Part shown: piece after piece, positions 32,588-41,682 of the stretch
How positions within the stretch are numbered: the first letter of the stretch is position 1
Layout: every line of letters starts with the position of its first letter
Source of the DNA: Gymnodinialimonas phycosphaerae
Lineage (GTDB): Bacteria; Pseudomonadota; Alphaproteobacteria; Rhodobacterales; Rhodobacteraceae
Direction: 5' to 3'
Length of the DNA: 64,000 nucleotides
Assembly (NCBI RefSeq): GCF_019195455.1
Contig: NZ_JAIMBW010000001.1
Location: 3,190,001 to 3,254,000 of the forward strand
The notes under the pieces: generated by a model
The model's input: only the letters and a program-made list of their open reading frames with translations
What the model was told of the DNA's origin: nothing
The model's database searches: none
Program-made: the position numbers and the translations under genes

Positions 32588-33586
32588 TCACTCCTCCCCT
32601 CGGGTTACGCCGCCGAAGTCCTCGTAGGTGCCGTAGGCCTCGTAGCCATAGGCGCCCAGATAGTCGGGGGCGAAGTTGTGTTCCTGGGCCCAGATGAACC
32701 AGTTATCCACGACCGTGCCGGTCAGAAGGATACCGATACCTCCGGTGATGGGCGTGAGCACGGCGAACCACCAGGCCCACCTGTGAATGCCTTCCATCGT
32801 GGCGTTGAAGCCCATGGTCCAGCGCCAGAACAGGCCCGCGCGCTCGGAAGCCGTGCCGCGGTCGATGATCTGCTCCAACTCTCGGTCGCCGCCGTAACGG
32901 GACACGGCCAGGATCGTCGCGCCGTGCATCGCGAACAGCAGCACAGAGCCATAGAGGAACACGATGCTCAGGCAGTGGAACGGGTTGTAGTAGAGGTTTC
33001 CGTAGCGGATGGAGAACGCCGTGGTCCAATCCAGGTGCGGGAAGATGCCGTAGGGAACGGCTTCACTCCACGAGCCCATCAGGATCGGGCGGAACAGGCC
33101 AAGCACAAGGAACAACCAGATCGCGGCAAGGAACGCCCAAGCGATGTGTTTGCCCATCTGGTGTTCCACGGCCAGCATGTAGGTCCGCAGCCACCAGAAC
33201 ATCACCGAGATCAGCAGGAAGAAGCTGGAGATGATGTACCAGCCGCCATCATTCAGCGGCGGCATCCGCAGGCCCCATTCCGGGCCGGGCGGCTCCAACG
33301 ACAGCCAGAACAGCTGACGGATGAACTCGGGGATCGACCAGTCGACGTGGGACAGCATGTTGAAGCCCACGATCATGAACCACGCCGCGCCGGTGGCAAG
33401 GCTGATCAGTCCGGCATAGCCAAGGTAGATTGGGCCAAGTTGTGCGTTACCTAACCAGCCGATCAGGGTCGAGAAACGTGCCCCTGTCCGTTCCTTCATC
33501 AAGGTGCCTTGATCGTCCATGCCCATCTCGGGCTCACCTTGGACCTGGACCTGCGTGAAGATGTTTTGATATTCGAAGTAGGCCAT
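32588..33586 (-). CDS. pufM: Photosynthetic reaction centre M subunit
   Basis: PufM, with PufL, binds the special pair, bacteriopheophytins, QA and the non-haem iron. The 332-residue protein has five membrane helices. [30 protein letters not shown] contains the special-pair His region, and [26 protein letters not shown] holds the iron-ligand and QA region. A C-terminal tail beyond the last helix ([19 protein letters not shown], then GGVTRGEE) resembles the tail of PufL. The start shares TAATG with the pufL stop. pufC follows three bases later. Confidence 0.97.
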   Translation of the reverse strand: MAYFEYQNIFTQVQVQGEPEMGMDDQGTLMKERTGARFSTLIGWLGNAQLGPIYLGYAGLISLATGAAWFMIVGFNMLSHVDWSIPEFIRQLFWLSLEPPGPEWGLRMPPLNDGGWYIISSFFLLISVMFWWLRTYMLAVEHQMGKHIAWAFLAAIWLFLVLGLFRPILMGSWSEAVPYGIFPHLDWTTAFSIRYGNLYYNPFHCLSIVFLYGSVLLFAMHGATILAVSRYGGDRELEQIIDRGTASERAGLFWRWTMGFNATMEGIHRWAWWFAVLTPITGGIGILLTGTVVDNWFIWAQEHNFAPDYLGAYGYEAYGTYEDFGGVTRGEE

Positions 33587-34494
33587 TATTCAGTCCCTCC
33601 CGTGACGTCGGCATAGCCTGCCTCGGTCCCGTACGTGGCCATTCCCGTGGTGTCATACGCCACGCCTTGATCCGGCCAGATCGGCAGGTCGAGCCACCAG
33701 TTCCACCACTCGGGCCAACCCGAGGTCCAGACGGGGCCAGAGATCACGATGCAGACCGCGCTCCAGAACACGGCGGCGATGGCCAGCAACATGCCGACGC
33801 GGTGGATGCCCAACGTGCCGATGGAATAGCCGATGAAATCGCGAAAGAAGCTGTCTTCGTGATCCGGTGTCTTCATCAGCGTGCCCTTTTCAGGGTTCGC
33901 CGCCGACAGGATCAGGCCGCCGTGCAGCGCCAAGGCGAAGGTCGTGGCGAAGAACAGCGACACGGCGATCATGTGCGCCGGATTGTAGTGGAAGTGCAGG
34001 TACGAATACCCGACGTTCGACACCCAATCGAGGTGGCTGAAGATCCCGTAGGGGAAGCCATGGCCCCATGCGCCCATCAGAAGCGGGCGGATGATGACCA
34101 GTGTGACATAGGCAAGGATCGCGAAGCTGAAGGCGAAAGGCACGTGATAGCCCATGCCCAACTTGCGGCAGATCTCGACCTCGCGCAGCGCCCACGAGAT
34201 GAACGCGCCAGTCGCACAGAATGTGATGATTTGCCAAAGGCCGCCCTCCAGGAGCGGCGCAAAGCCAAGACCGTAGGACAGGTCCGGCGGGGCGATGTTG
34301 ATCGTCCAGGGGTTGAAGTTGCCTTCCATGGCCGCGCCCCAGAAAATGAGGATCGTCCCTAACAAGGCGAAAAATGCAGTCGTGACCCCGAAAAAGCCCA
34401 CGTAGAACGGGCCAACCCAGAAGTCGAACAGATCACCGCCGACCAACGTCCCCCCACGGACGCGATACTTTTTCTCGAAGCTTAGCAAAGCCAT
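33586..34494 (-). CDS. pufL: Photosynthetic reaction centre L subunit
   Basis: PufL is the second core subunit and forms the QB site. From ATG 34494 it has 302 residues: [20 protein letters not shown] is the classical start, five helices follow, and [22 protein letters not shown] includes the pigment His. [21 protein letters not shown] carries the iron and pigment ligands of helix E. The tail after [10 protein letters not shown] is about 25 residues longer than in Rhodobacter and ends [20 protein letters not shown] precedes the start; the in-frame extension to 34563 crosses the intercistronic region and is rejected. Confidence 0.97.
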   Translation of the reverse strand: MALLSFEKKYRVRGGTLVGGDLFDFWVGPFYVGFFGVTTAFFALLGTILIFWGAAMEGNFNPWTINIAPPDLSYGLGFAPLLEGGLWQIITFCATGAFISWALREVEICRKLGMGYHVPFAFSFAILAYVTLVIIRPLLMGAWGHGFPYGIFSHLDWVSNVGYSYLHFHYNPAHMIAVSLFFATTFALALHGGLILSAANPEKGTLMKTPDHEDSFFRDFIGYSIGTLGIHRVGMLLAIAAVFWSAVCIVISGPVWTSGWPEWWNWWLDLPIWPDQGVAYDTTGMATYGTEAGYADVTGGTE

Positions 34495-34578
34495 GCGCTC
34501 TCTCCGCGTTTGGCGGCGTGCCCCTTGGTTGGTGGTCAGCCGTCGTTTATTTCGTCTTGGCAAATCGTCTTGGTGTTT

Positions 34579-34613
34579 GCTGCGGGCGAGAGGGGAAGCC
34601 CCCCGCCCGCAGC
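34579..34613 (-). other. pufBA-LM intercistronic stem-loop
   Basis: The 155-base gap between pufA and pufL holds a perfect 10-bp stem GCTGCGGGCG / CGCCCGCAGC enclosing a further GGGG/CCCC pairing. Such a structure is known at this place in Rhodobacter, where it blocks 3' decay and leaves pufBA mRNA in excess over pufLM, setting the LH1 to reaction-centre ratio. The function here is inferred from position and shape. Confidence 0.85.
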
Positions 34614-34649
34614 TGTTATCGGTGCCGTCAAGACACGGTGTTCAGGGGC

Positions 34650-34817
34650 TTACTCGCCACCAAACCCCATGTTCATTGCGGCGGACTCGAACCAGTTCAT
34701 GCCGGACGACAAAACCACCAGGTGGATCATCGCTGCCAGCAAGAAGAGGAAGACACCCTGCGCCACGAACACGCGGCGGGGGTCAAAAATAAGCCAGACT
34801 TTGTAGAACTTAGCCAT
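34650..34817 (-). CDS. pufA: Light-harvesting 1 alpha polypeptide
   Basis: Small gene (55 residues) translated from ATG 34817. The protein begins [20 protein letters not shown], nearly identical to the known LH1 alpha N-terminus, and continues with one membrane helix. H32 in MIHLVVLSS ligates bacteriochlorophyll, with tryptophan after it (NWFE). It forms the inner ring around the reaction centre with PufB. It follows pufB by 14 bases, with AGAGGG before the start, and is followed by the intercistronic stem-loop. Confidence 0.97.
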   Translation of the reverse strand: MAKFYKVWLIFDPRRVFVAQGVFLFLLAAMIHLVVLSSGMNWFESAAMNMGFGGE

Positions 34818-34831
34818 TCTCTATTCCCTCT

Positions 34832-34981
34832 TCAGAACCAAGGCGCCCAAAAGTACGTGGCGATATGAGCAACGAGGGCGACGGCCGAAAACAGCCAGAG
34901 CCCGCTCATATACACCGCGTGCAATTCTTGCGCCTGCTCGTCGGTGAGACCTGTAAAAGACAGATCGGAATTATCAGCCAT
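34832..34981 (-). CDS. pufB: Light-harvesting 1 beta polypeptide
   Basis: LH1 beta of 49 residues from ATG 34981, with a nearly ideal site GGAGGAAAAT in front. The sequence contains the family core [20 protein letters not shown]. The two conserved histidines are H21 and H39 (VAHIATYFW); H39 ligates bacteriochlorophyll and the C-terminal aromatic residues contact it. An in-frame start at 35014 lacks a ribosome site and is rejected. Two adjacent hairpins lie right upstream in the mRNA. Confidence 0.97.
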   Translation of the reverse strand: MADNSDLSFTGLTDEQAQELHAVYMSGLWLFSAVALVAHIATYFWAPWF

Positions 34982-34995
34982 ATTTTCCTCCGGAA

Positions 34996-35024
34996 CGTCA
35001 GACTGACGCCGCAAACCCTGCGGC
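34996..35024 (-). other. Two tandem hairpins just upstream of pufB
   Basis: Reading the minus strand, GCCGCA-GGGTT-TGCGGC (35008-35024) is followed directly by the palindrome CGTCAGTCTGACG (34996-35008), then the pufB ribosome site. Stem-loops at the 5' end of a processed pufBA mRNA could protect it from RNase E. The remaining pufQ-pufB spacer up to 35195 holds no supportable gene, and a pufK-like ORF was not convincing. A weak PpsR-like TCT-N12-ACA occurs at 35159-35176. Confidence 0.55.
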
Positions 35025-35195
35025 CAGGCCCCGACAAGGCGTCATTACCCTGCCGGCATTCCACCCGCGCACCACCAAGGTGATGCAGGGATGAACCCAG
35101 TGTTCGGCTCCGGTCGTCACGCCGAGAATGTCGTGGCCTTCGTCTGCACTCGCCCGGGTCTAGTCAGGCTCTGACATGCAGGTTAGGGCCGTATT

Positions 35196-35417
35196 TTAGG
35201 CCGCGAAGATCATCGGTGTAATGATGCCCGCCTGGCGGTAGGCCCGACGGATCGGGCCTTTGTCTGTCATGCTGCCCGAGCGGACTGCCGCGATGGCCCA
35301 CGTGATCGTGGCCAAAGGCAGAGTCGCCAGAAAGATGATCGCAAAGTAGATAATGAACTCGGTCTTTTCCGGCTTGCGCGCGTGCTGGACCTGGCTGTTC
35401 GTGGTCATGTCACTCAT
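35196..35417 (-). CDS. pufQ: PufQ, bacteriochlorophyll/photosystem assembly protein
   Basis: A 73-residue protein with a short polar head, one membrane helix (about 20-43, [20 protein letters not shown]) and a basic tail [19 protein letters not shown], the PufQ pattern. PufQ raises bacteriochlorophyll formation in Rhodobacter; its exact mechanism is unclear. ATG 35417 overlaps bchZ by eight bases, and GAGGAGGAGAAATC in the end of bchZ is its ribosome site. It is the link between the bchXYZ genes and pufBALMC. Confidence 0.9.
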   Translation of the reverse strand: MSDMTTNSQVQHARKPEKTEFIIYFAIIFLATLPLATITWAIAAVRSGSMTDKGPIRRAYRQAGIITPMIFAA

Positions 35418-36894
35418 TTGATTTCTCCTCCTCATCGAAATCAAAACCGGCAGGGGCAAGGCCCTTGACGGTGTCTTCCATCACCCTTTCCGCACCATCT
35501 TCGAGGGCTGCCTTTTCGGCGGCGTCACGAAGTGTCTTGGCGGCGGAAATGCGGGTAAGGATCGGGTGCTCGGCCACGATGCGGTCCAGAAGGCGTTGGG
35601 CCTCTGGCTCCCAAGGGAAATCGCGGCGGAGTGTCGTGGGGGTTGCTTCAGCGCTGTCCATCTCACTGCCCAAAGGCAGGATGTGGAAAAGCGCGTCGAA
35701 AAGGCCATTGCAGACCTCTTGCAGCATGTAGGTGGCACCGGCGTAACCCATGAAGGGCGTGCCCGTGGCGCGACGGATCGCGGCGCCGGGGAAACTGGCG
35801 GCAATGAAAGTGGGCTTTGGCCCAAAACCGGCGGCCATTTCGGCCAGGTACATCTTTTCGTTGATCGAGCCCATCAGGACCAACGGGCGTTTCTCGGACA
35901 CCATCGCGCGGACGGCGTCATTGTCGGTCTTCTTGCCGGCCACACGGGCAACGGCGAAGGCACAAGGCAGGCCAAGGTCATCCTCAAGATACTTGCGGAC
36001 GCCACGCGCGTAGGTCTCATTCGCGACAATCCCGAAGGAGGCGGTGGCGAAGAAGTCCTGCGTGACCGAGCGCCAGAGGTCCCAGACCGGTTTGATGGTG
36101 GAATGCTTTTCCTGCTCGATGAACGGCTCGGCATCGAGGCCGGTCAACTCTGCCAGCTTACGCAGGAACTTGGTGGTGGATTCCACCCCGATAGGCGCTT
36201 GCAAGTAGGGCTTGGCAAGGACCTCACAGAGGCCACGGCCGAACTCCCGATACATGCAGATGTTCACATCGGCATTCACCAGATCGCGCATTTCCGCGAC
36301 GTGGGAGCCCAGCGGCATCACCATGTTCACTTCGCAGCCAATGCCTTCCACCAGACGGCGAATTTCGGCCAGGTCAGATGGCATGTTGAACGTGCCATAC
36401 ATCGGCCCGAGGATATTGACGCGGGGGGCGGCCCCCTCCTCACGCTTCTTCTCGCGCGGCATACGGCCCTTGGTCATGCCGAATTCGGTGAAGATCCAGG
36501 TCATCGCCCGGTCGGCGCTTTCCCATTGGTCTTCGTCAATCGTGCGCGGCAGGAACCGCTGGATGTTGGTGCCCATGGGCGTGACGCCGCCGCCGATCAT
36601 CTCGGCAATCGAACCCGTCACAACAACGGAGGGCAGCGCCGGATCAAGCGTTTCCCAAGCGCGCTTCATCGCGCCCTCGGTGCCGTCGCGGCCAAGCTCT
36701 TCCTCACCCAGACCCGTCGTGACAATGGGCAATTCGTGGGGGGGAAGGCCGTCGGTGTAATGGAGCACGGAGGTCACGGGCAGGTTTTCACAACCCACCG
36801 GACCATCGATAATGACTTGCAGGCCTTTGACGGCAGTGAACGCGTAAACGCTTCCCCAGTAACCGCCCGCACGATCATGATCTTGGATAAGCAT
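35410..36894 (-). CDS. bchZ: Chlorophyllide a reductase subunit Z
   Basis: BchZ with BchY forms the catalytic part of chlorophyllide a oxidoreductase, which reduces ring B to the bacteriochlorin. The 494-residue NifK/BchB-like protein begins [20 protein letters not shown], with [12 protein letters not shown] holding a cluster cysteine. [13 protein letters not shown] follows in the NifDK-like fold. The start ATG directly follows the bchY TAG, with AGGAG nine bases upstream in bchY. The acidic C-terminus ([11 protein letters not shown]) overlaps the pufQ start. Confidence 0.96.
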   Translation of the reverse strand: MLIQDHDRAGGYWGSVYAFTAVKGLQVIIDGPVGCENLPVTSVLHYTDGLPPHELPIVTTGLGEEELGRDGTEGAMKRAWETLDPALPSVVVTGSIAEMIGGGVTPMGTNIQRFLPRTIDEDQWESADRAMTWIFTEFGMTKGRMPREKKREEGAAPRVNILGPMYGTFNMPSDLAEIRRLVEGIGCEVNMVMPLGSHVAEMRDLVNADVNICMYREFGRGLCEVLAKPYLQAPIGVESTTKFLRKLAELTGLDAEPFIEQEKHSTIKPVWDLWRSVTQDFFATASFGIVANETYARGVRKYLEDDLGLPCAFAVARVAGKKTDNDAVRAMVSEKRPLVLMGSINEKMYLAEMAAGFGPKPTFIAASFPGAAIRRATGTPFMGYAGATYMLQEVCNGLFDALFHILPLGSEMDSAEATPTTLRRDFPWEPEAQRLLDRIVAEHPILTRISAAKTLRDAAEKAALEDGAERVMEDTVKGLAPAGFDFDEEEKSNE

Positions 36895-38463
36895 CTAGAT
36901 CATCTCCTGCGCTTTTGCGGCACGAGCCTGTTTGTCCAACTTCTTCTGGTGCGCGGCCCGGAAATCAGGGCGAAGGTTCGGGGATTTTTCCCAGATGCCA
37001 GCGTTATCGCCCTCCCCCACTCCGGCGAAGAACGCCTTCATGTGGGACATGCGATCCTTGTTGCCCATGGCGGCGTTGACGACCTGTTGCAGGCTGCCTG
37101 CGCCCATCGGACCCATCAGGGGCCGGGCGGAAATGAGGTTAGTGAAGTAAAGCGACGGAATGCCCAGTTCCTTGCCCTTTTGGACGACCGGGGTCGTCCC
37201 AATCGCAAGGTCGGGCCGCACTGCTTCCATGGCGGCGCAATCGTCTTCCAGCGACGCGCGGAACTTGACCTTCACGCCGCGCGCTTCCAGCCATTCGACG
37301 TCCGGCGCGGACCACTGCGACTTGCCGCAAGCGGTGCCGACGTAGGGGATGTTGGCGCCGGATTCGATCAACAGGCGGGCGACAAGCAATTCGCTGCCCT
37401 CATAGCCCGAAAGGGTGATCGTGCCGTCAATCGGCGTCGCGGCTAGGGCGGACTTGATCGCGGGAAGGAAGGCGTTTTGCGCCGCTGCGATCTTGTCGGC
37501 ATCGACGTTGTACGCCTTGCCGATCGCCTCCAGCCACGCGGCGGTGCCGTCGTGACCCACGGGGGCAGAGCCCACGATGGTGCGGCCCGCGGCCTGAAAC
37601 TCACGAATGGCGGCGGTGTAGAACGGATGGATCGCAGCGACGACGCTGCTGTCCAACGCGGAATAGAGCTCACGCCACTCACGACAGGGAACGACCGGAC
37701 CTGCCGCCAGACCGAGTGGCGCGAGCATCCCGGCGATCCCCAAGGGGTCCGCAGGGAACATTTCGCCCAACAGGGTCACTGTCGGACGGTCTGAAATACC
37801 CGAGACAGGAGCCTGAACTGGGCCGGCCTCCACTTCCTGACGGGCATAGTTGAGCATCGACCCTGCGAGGACGTCTTTTGCCTCGGCGTGGGTCGGGACT
37901 CCGAAGCCAGGAACGTCTATACCGACGATCCGGACCCCATTGATTTCGTCGGGCAAAAGCCGCAACGGAACGCCAGATGCCGTGGGAACACAGAGGTTCG
38001 TAACCACGATGGCATCGTATCTTTCCGGGTCCGCCATATCATGGACGGCCTCCCGGATGTCTTCGAACAGCTTGCCGGTGACAAGCGACTCAGAATTGAA
38101 CGGGACGTATCCCACGGACCGGCGCGCGCCATAGAAGTGGGACACGAAAGTCAGCCCGTAAACGCAGCATGCCGAGCCGGAAAGAACGGTCGCCACACGG
38201 CGCATCCGAAGACCCACGCGGAGCGATCCGAAGGCGGGGCACATGGACTGTGGTTTGTCGTGAGGGCCTGTGGGGTAATCTTTCTTGAACTGATCGAGGA
38301 TGTCGGACTTGCCCGCCTTGCGTGCAGCATCCTCCATCGTGGCGGCACCGGCGTGACAGCCCATGCCATCGGTCATCATGGGAGCATCGCGGCCTTCGAC
38401 CGCTTCGCCCTCGATCACGTCAACCTGTGCGGTGGTGTCGTATGTGATTTCCTGGTCCATCAT
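36895..38463 (-). CDS. bchY: Chlorophyllide a reductase subunit Y
   Basis: BchY is the NifD/BchN-like partner of BchZ. The 522-residue protein has an N-terminal extension of about 60 residues, then cysteines expected to hold the 4Fe-4S cluster in QSMCPAFGS and SGSACCVYGL. A third cysteine lies in VTNLCVPTASG. It overlaps bchX by ATGA and abuts bchZ, so X, Y and Z are made from one mRNA in coupled fashion. Length and order agree with known bchXYZ operons. Confidence 0.96.
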   Translation of the reverse strand: MMDQEITYDTTAQVDVIEGEAVEGRDAPMMTDGMGCHAGAATMEDAARKAGKSDILDQFKKDYPTGPHDKPQSMCPAFGSLRVGLRMRRVATVLSGSACCVYGLTFVSHFYGARRSVGYVPFNSESLVTGKLFEDIREAVHDMADPERYDAIVVTNLCVPTASGVPLRLLPDEINGVRIVGIDVPGFGVPTHAEAKDVLAGSMLNYARQEVEAGPVQAPVSGISDRPTVTLLGEMFPADPLGIAGMLAPLGLAAGPVVPCREWRELYSALDSSVVAAIHPFYTAAIREFQAAGRTIVGSAPVGHDGTAAWLEAIGKAYNVDADKIAAAQNAFLPAIKSALAATPIDGTITLSGYEGSELLVARLLIESGANIPYVGTACGKSQWSAPDVEWLEARGVKVKFRASLEDDCAAMEAVRPDLAIGTTPVVQKGKELGIPSLYFTNLISARPLMGPMGAGSLQQVVNAAMGNKDRMSHMKAFFAGVGEGDNAGIWEKSPNLRPDFRAAHQKKLDKQARAAKAQEMI

Positions 38464-39458
38464 GCGTCGTCGTACACAACTTCGAGAGACTCTTTGACGA
38501 TGGCATTCTTGCCGCGCATGTCTTGATCCGTGGCCGGTTCCAGCACTACGCCAGCACCCGTGTCGGACCCGTCGAACAAGGCCAGAAGGCCATCCTGGTT
38601 CAGCGCCGTGGGGCGCATTGGCGGGGCAACGGCGACGTTGTCACCAAGGGCTGCGAACAGGTCGCCCCACTCGGATTCTGCGGTGCCGACGATCTGATAA
38701 TTCGCGGATTTCTTGCGCAGGTCATCGTTCTGCGGGATCGACGCGAGGACCGGGATATCAACCGCTTCGGCAAAGGCCTGCGCCTCTCCGCTGCCGTCGT
38801 CCTTGTTGATCACAAGGCCCGCGACGCCGACATTTCCGCCCATCTTGCGGAAGTATTCCACGGCGGAGCAGACGTTATTGGCCACGTAGAGCGACTGGAG
38901 GTCGTTGGAGGCAACCAGGATCACCTTCTGCGCCATGTCACGGGCGATCGGCAGGCCGAAGCCACCGCACACCACGTCGCCCAGGAAGTCGAGCAGGACG
39001 TAGTCGAAATCCCAATCGTGGAAGCCGAGTTTTTCCAGCAGCTCAAACCCGTGGATGATGCCGCGCCCGCCGCAACCGCGACCGACCTCTGGCCCGCCAA
39101 GCTCCATCGCGAACACGCCGCCGCGCTTGAAACAAACGTCACCGATCTTCACTTCCTCACCGGCCAATTTCTTGGCCGAAGACGTCTCGATGATCGTGGG
39201 GCAGGCTTTGCCGCCGAACAAAAGCGACGTCGTGTCGGATTTCGGGTCACAGCCAATGAGAAGCACGCGCTTGCCCTGCTCGGCCATCATGTGGCTGAGG
39301 TTGGCGAGGGTGAAGGACTTGCCGATGCCGCCCTTGCCGTAGATCGCAATGATCTGCGTCTTTTTGGTCGGCTCCCCTTGGGGAACTTCCAGCGAGGGTT
39401 CGTTGGCTTCGTCGCGCAAGTTCGCGTCGTAGTCCTTGAGGTTCGGAATATCCTTCAT
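38460..39458 (-). CDS. bchX: Chlorophyllide a reductase iron protein X
   Basis: BchX is the NifH/BchL-like ATPase that reduces BchY-BchZ. From ATG 39458 it has 332 residues, with P-loop [11 protein letters not shown] at 40-50. The GRGCGGRG and GDVVCGGFG cysteines ligate the bridging 4Fe-4S cluster. ATG overlaps the bchC stop (ATGA), with GGGAGAACG upstream; the reading from 39494 is too far into bchC. Compared with BchL it keeps Phe after the P-loop Ser, as usual for BchX. Confidence 0.96.
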   Translation of the reverse strand: MKDIPNLKDYDANLRDEANEPSLEVPQGEPTKKTQIIAIYGKGGIGKSFTLANLSHMMAEQGKRVLLIGCDPKSDTTSLLFGGKACPTIIETSSAKKLAGEEVKIGDVCFKRGGVFAMELGGPEVGRGCGGRGIIHGFELLEKLGFHDWDFDYVLLDFLGDVVCGGFGLPIARDMAQKVILVASNDLQSLYVANNVCSAVEYFRKMGGNVGVAGLVINKDDGSGEAQAFAEAVDIPVLASIPQNDDLRKKSANYQIVGTAESEWGDLFAALGDNVAVAPPMRPTALNQDGLLALFDGSDTGAGVVLEPATDQDMRGKNAIVKESLEVVYDDA

Positions 39459-40396
39459 GCGGCGTTCTCCCAATTCAAAATCATCTTCAGACAAGCGGCG
39501 TCTTCGAAGGCGATCTGATACGCTTCGGCTGCCTGGCTGGAAGGTCGTGTGTGTGTGATGAGCCCATCGAGGCTAAGCGCGCCGTGGTCGATCAAATCGC
39601 GCGTGGCGGTCAGATCATCGCGGGTCCATTCGGCGGCGATGCGCAGGCGCGCCTCGCGCATGAAGGCCGGGGGGAAGGCGAAGGAAAGCGGCTTGGGGTA
39701 GAAGCCCGCGAGAACAATTTCGCCTTGCTTGGCGAGACGGCCGATCAAGGTGTTGAGCAGGTCGGACTGGCCGGAAGCGTCGTAGATGCACTTGTAATCA
39801 CGACGCTCATCGGCATCGGGGTGCAGCACCTGGTATCCGGTGGCCCCCTTGGCGCGGTCGGTGTCGATTTCCCACACGGTGGGCGGCTTTCCGCCAGCGG
39901 CAATCGTCAGGCGCGCCAGGAGGCGGCCAAAAACGCCGTGACCGACGATAAGTTCAGGCAGCGTCTTGTCCATCCCGGCCATCGCGTGGCGGGCCGTTGC
40001 GGCAAGCGCCAGAAGCGCACCTTCGGCTTTCAGGGCAGGATCGATGCGCACGACACGGTCGGCGGCGGAAACAAGACGAGACGACGCGCCGCCGAAAAGG
40101 CCCTTCACATCGCCATAACAATTGGCCCCGGGCACAAACACGCGATCACCGGGCTTGAAGCCGGTGCCGGGGGCGGCTTCCACGACCTCTCCGGCAGCCT
40201 CATAACCGGGCACCAGTGGGTAGCCCATGCCAGGGAAAGGCGGCATCTGCCCGGACCAGAACAGTTTCTCGGTCCCTGTAGAGATGCCGGAATGCGCCAC
40301 GTCGATCACCAGATCGCCAGCGGAAGGGGCGGTGAGGTTCACCTGTCCCAGGCCGAGGGCCTTGGGTCCTTCCAAAATGACGGCGGTGGTATGCAA
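39455..40396 (-). CDS. bchC: Bacteriochlorophyllide a dehydrogenase
   Basis: BchC oxidises the C3 hydroxyethyl group to acetyl, the last ring modification before esterification. The 313-residue protein is a medium-chain dehydrogenase-like enzyme. The N-terminal GroES-like part has the segment [20 protein letters not shown] and [14 protein letters not shown]; the nucleotide-binding part has [15 protein letters not shown]. First gene after the PpsR-controlled promoter at 40480-40507, which lies between crtF and bchC; read-through from crtEF is also expected. Confidence 0.94.
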   Translation of the reverse strand: MHTTAVILEGPKALGLGQVNLTAPSAGDLVIDVAHSGISTGTEKLFWSGQMPPFPGMGYPLVPGYEAAGEVVEAAPGTGFKPGDRVFVPGANCYGDVKGLFGGASSRLVSAADRVVRIDPALKAEGALLALAATARHAMAGMDKTLPELIVGHGVFGRLLARLTIAAGGKPPTVWEIDTDRAKGATGYQVLHPDADERRDYKCIYDASGQSDLLNTLIGRLAKQGEIVLAGFYPKPLSFAFPPAFMREARLRIAAEWTRDDLTATRDLIDHGALSLDGLITHTRPSSQAAEAYQIAFEDAACLKMILNWENAA

Positions 40397-40475
40397 GTGG
40401 GCGTCCTCAGGTCGGTGGCGGTTTTTCGGCGCGCATCAGCGGGGATGAGAATCCTCTTGGTGCGACATTCTGTGG

Positions 40476-40493
40476 TGTCAGTTTAACCTGACA
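40476..40493. promoter_or_regulatory. PpsR/CrtJ box, bchC proximal
   Basis: Perfect TGT-N12-ACA (TGTCAGTTTAACCTGACA). It covers the probable bchC -10 element and lies eight bases from the second box, the tandem spacing known for cooperative CrtJ binding at bchC promoters. Confidence 0.85.
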
Positions 40494-40507
40494 CTTTTTT
40501 ATGTCAA
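40480..40507 (-). promoter_or_regulatory. Putative bchC sigma-70 promoter
   Basis: On the minus strand TTGACA (40502-40507) and TAAACT (40480-40485) are spaced 16 bases. The -35 is part of the distal PpsR box and the -10 part of the proximal box, so repressor and RNA polymerase must compete. The start point would fall about 75 bases before the bchC ATG. Confidence 0.65.
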
Positions 40508-40519
40508 CGCGAATAGACA
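40502..40519. promoter_or_regulatory. PpsR/CrtJ box, bchC distal
   Basis: Perfect TGT-N12-ACA (TGTCAACGCGAATAGACA), containing the bchC -35 element. It lies just downstream of the crtF stop codon side (crtF ends at 40546). Confidence 0.85.
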
Positions 40520-40545
40520 TATCGTTTGAAAGTGTTCGCCAGAGT

Positions 40546-41682
40546 TTACGCTTTGCAAGCGCAGACCATTCCGGTGACAAAGGGGCGACCGGTTTTGACG
40601 GTTTTCACATCGCGGAACCCGGCCTGAGCCAGAAGCCCGGAAATCTCATTGGCGCTACGGGCCTTTCCGGTGCGCATCGCCATACAATAAGGGCCAAAGT
40701 AGGCATCACCGGGTCGTGTGGGGGTGCCACCGCCCGACATCGGCTCGGCCACGATGATCCGCCCACCAGACGGCAGCGCGGCATGGGCCTTGGTCAGCAG
40801 CATGGCTACCGTTTCATCGGCGTGGTCATAGAGCACCCGCACCAAACTGATCGTGTCTGCACAAATCGGCAGTGCGTCGGTACGGAAAGACCCGCCCGTA
40901 GTGTCAGCTCGGTCTGACAGCCCCTCCCGCTCGAACCGCGCGGCGGCGGGCGCTATGACGGCAGGCAGGTCGAAGAGGTGGAGGTTCAGGTGCGGATAGG
41001 CCTGGCCTGCGGCGGCCAGGAACACGCCGGTGCCGCCGCCGACATCCAGCAAGGTGCGGGTGTCGGACAGGTCAAGGTGCGCAAGCGCCTCTTCCGCCAC
41101 AAGGGTTTGACTGTCGGCCATCAGCTCGGAATAGGTGGCGGCGACATCCTGATCGACGTCACCGGAGGCGCCGAAGACATAGGGCCAAAAACCCGCAAGT
41201 TCAGTATCGGAGCCGTCACGGAAGAAGGCGACGGGGTCCGAAAGGTCGCGGTACAGAACATCGTGGTGACGAATCATCTGCGAGAGGCCGGGAATGCCCG
41301 GAAGCGCAGCGCCAAGGCGACCCAGCGCATAGCGTCCATCGCTTTGCCGGGTCATCAACCCAAGTGCTGCAGCGCCTTGGGCAAGGACTTTCATCCGCGG
41401 TTCCGGCACGCCGGTGCGGGACGCAAGATCCGCCAGTGTGCGCGGCTGCACGCGCAGATGATCTGGCAAGTCGAACTCAACGAACGCCATGAGGATCTGG
41501 CTATGGGCGAACCCCGCGACCAGATCGAACAGCGCCTCACCGTCCTTGCGGGCGATGCTTGCGGCGATCGGAAGCCGCGCGGCCTTCTGCTGGAACGCGC
41601 GGGAGCCGACCAACGCGGTGCGCCACGCATAAAAGCGGTCTTTCAGCGACTTGCGCGTGCCCTGCGGGTCCGCCAACGCCAT
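40546..41682 (-). CDS. crtF: Hydroxyneurosporene O-methyltransferase
   Basis: CrtF methylates the 1-hydroxy group of carotenoids (to methoxyneurosporene/spheroidene) with SAM. The 378-residue protein has an N-terminal dimerisation domain, a winged-helix part (LADLASRTGVPEPRMKVLAQ) and a methyltransferase motif LLDVGGGTGVFLAAAGQAYP near residue 210. VLYDHADETVAMLLTKAHAAL follows, typical of the HIOMT-like family. It starts immediately after the crtE stop; bchC follows 149 bases downstream behind its own promoter. Confidence 0.94.
   Translation of the reverse strand: MALADPQGTRKSLKDRFYAWRTALVGSRAFQQKAARLPIAASIARKDGEALFDLVAGFAHSQILMAFVEFDLPDHLRVQPRTLADLASRTGVPEPRMKVLAQGAAALGLMTRQSDGRYALGRLGAALPGIPGLSQMIRHHDVLYRDLSDPVAFFRDGSDTELAGFWPYVFGASGDVDQDVAATYSELMADSQTLVAEEALAHLDLSDTRTLLDVGGGTGVFLAAAGQAYPHLNLHLFDLPAVIAPAAARFEREGLSDRADTTGGSFRTDALPICADTISLVRVLYDHADETVAMLLTKAHAALPSGGRIIVAEPMSGGGTPTRPGDAYFGPYCMAMRTGKARSANEISGLLAQAGFRDVKTVKTGRPFVTGMVCACKA

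Noticed and set aside
35159..35176. PpsR-like box upstream of pufB (TCT-N12-ACA)
   Set aside because: It has one mismatch in a conserved position and no second box nearby, so I mention it only as weak and do not list it as a site.
34982..35195. Possible pufK or extra puf peptide between pufQ and pufB
   Set aside because: Only very short or GTG-started frames without ribosome sites are present on the minus strand, and none resembles a known puf product.
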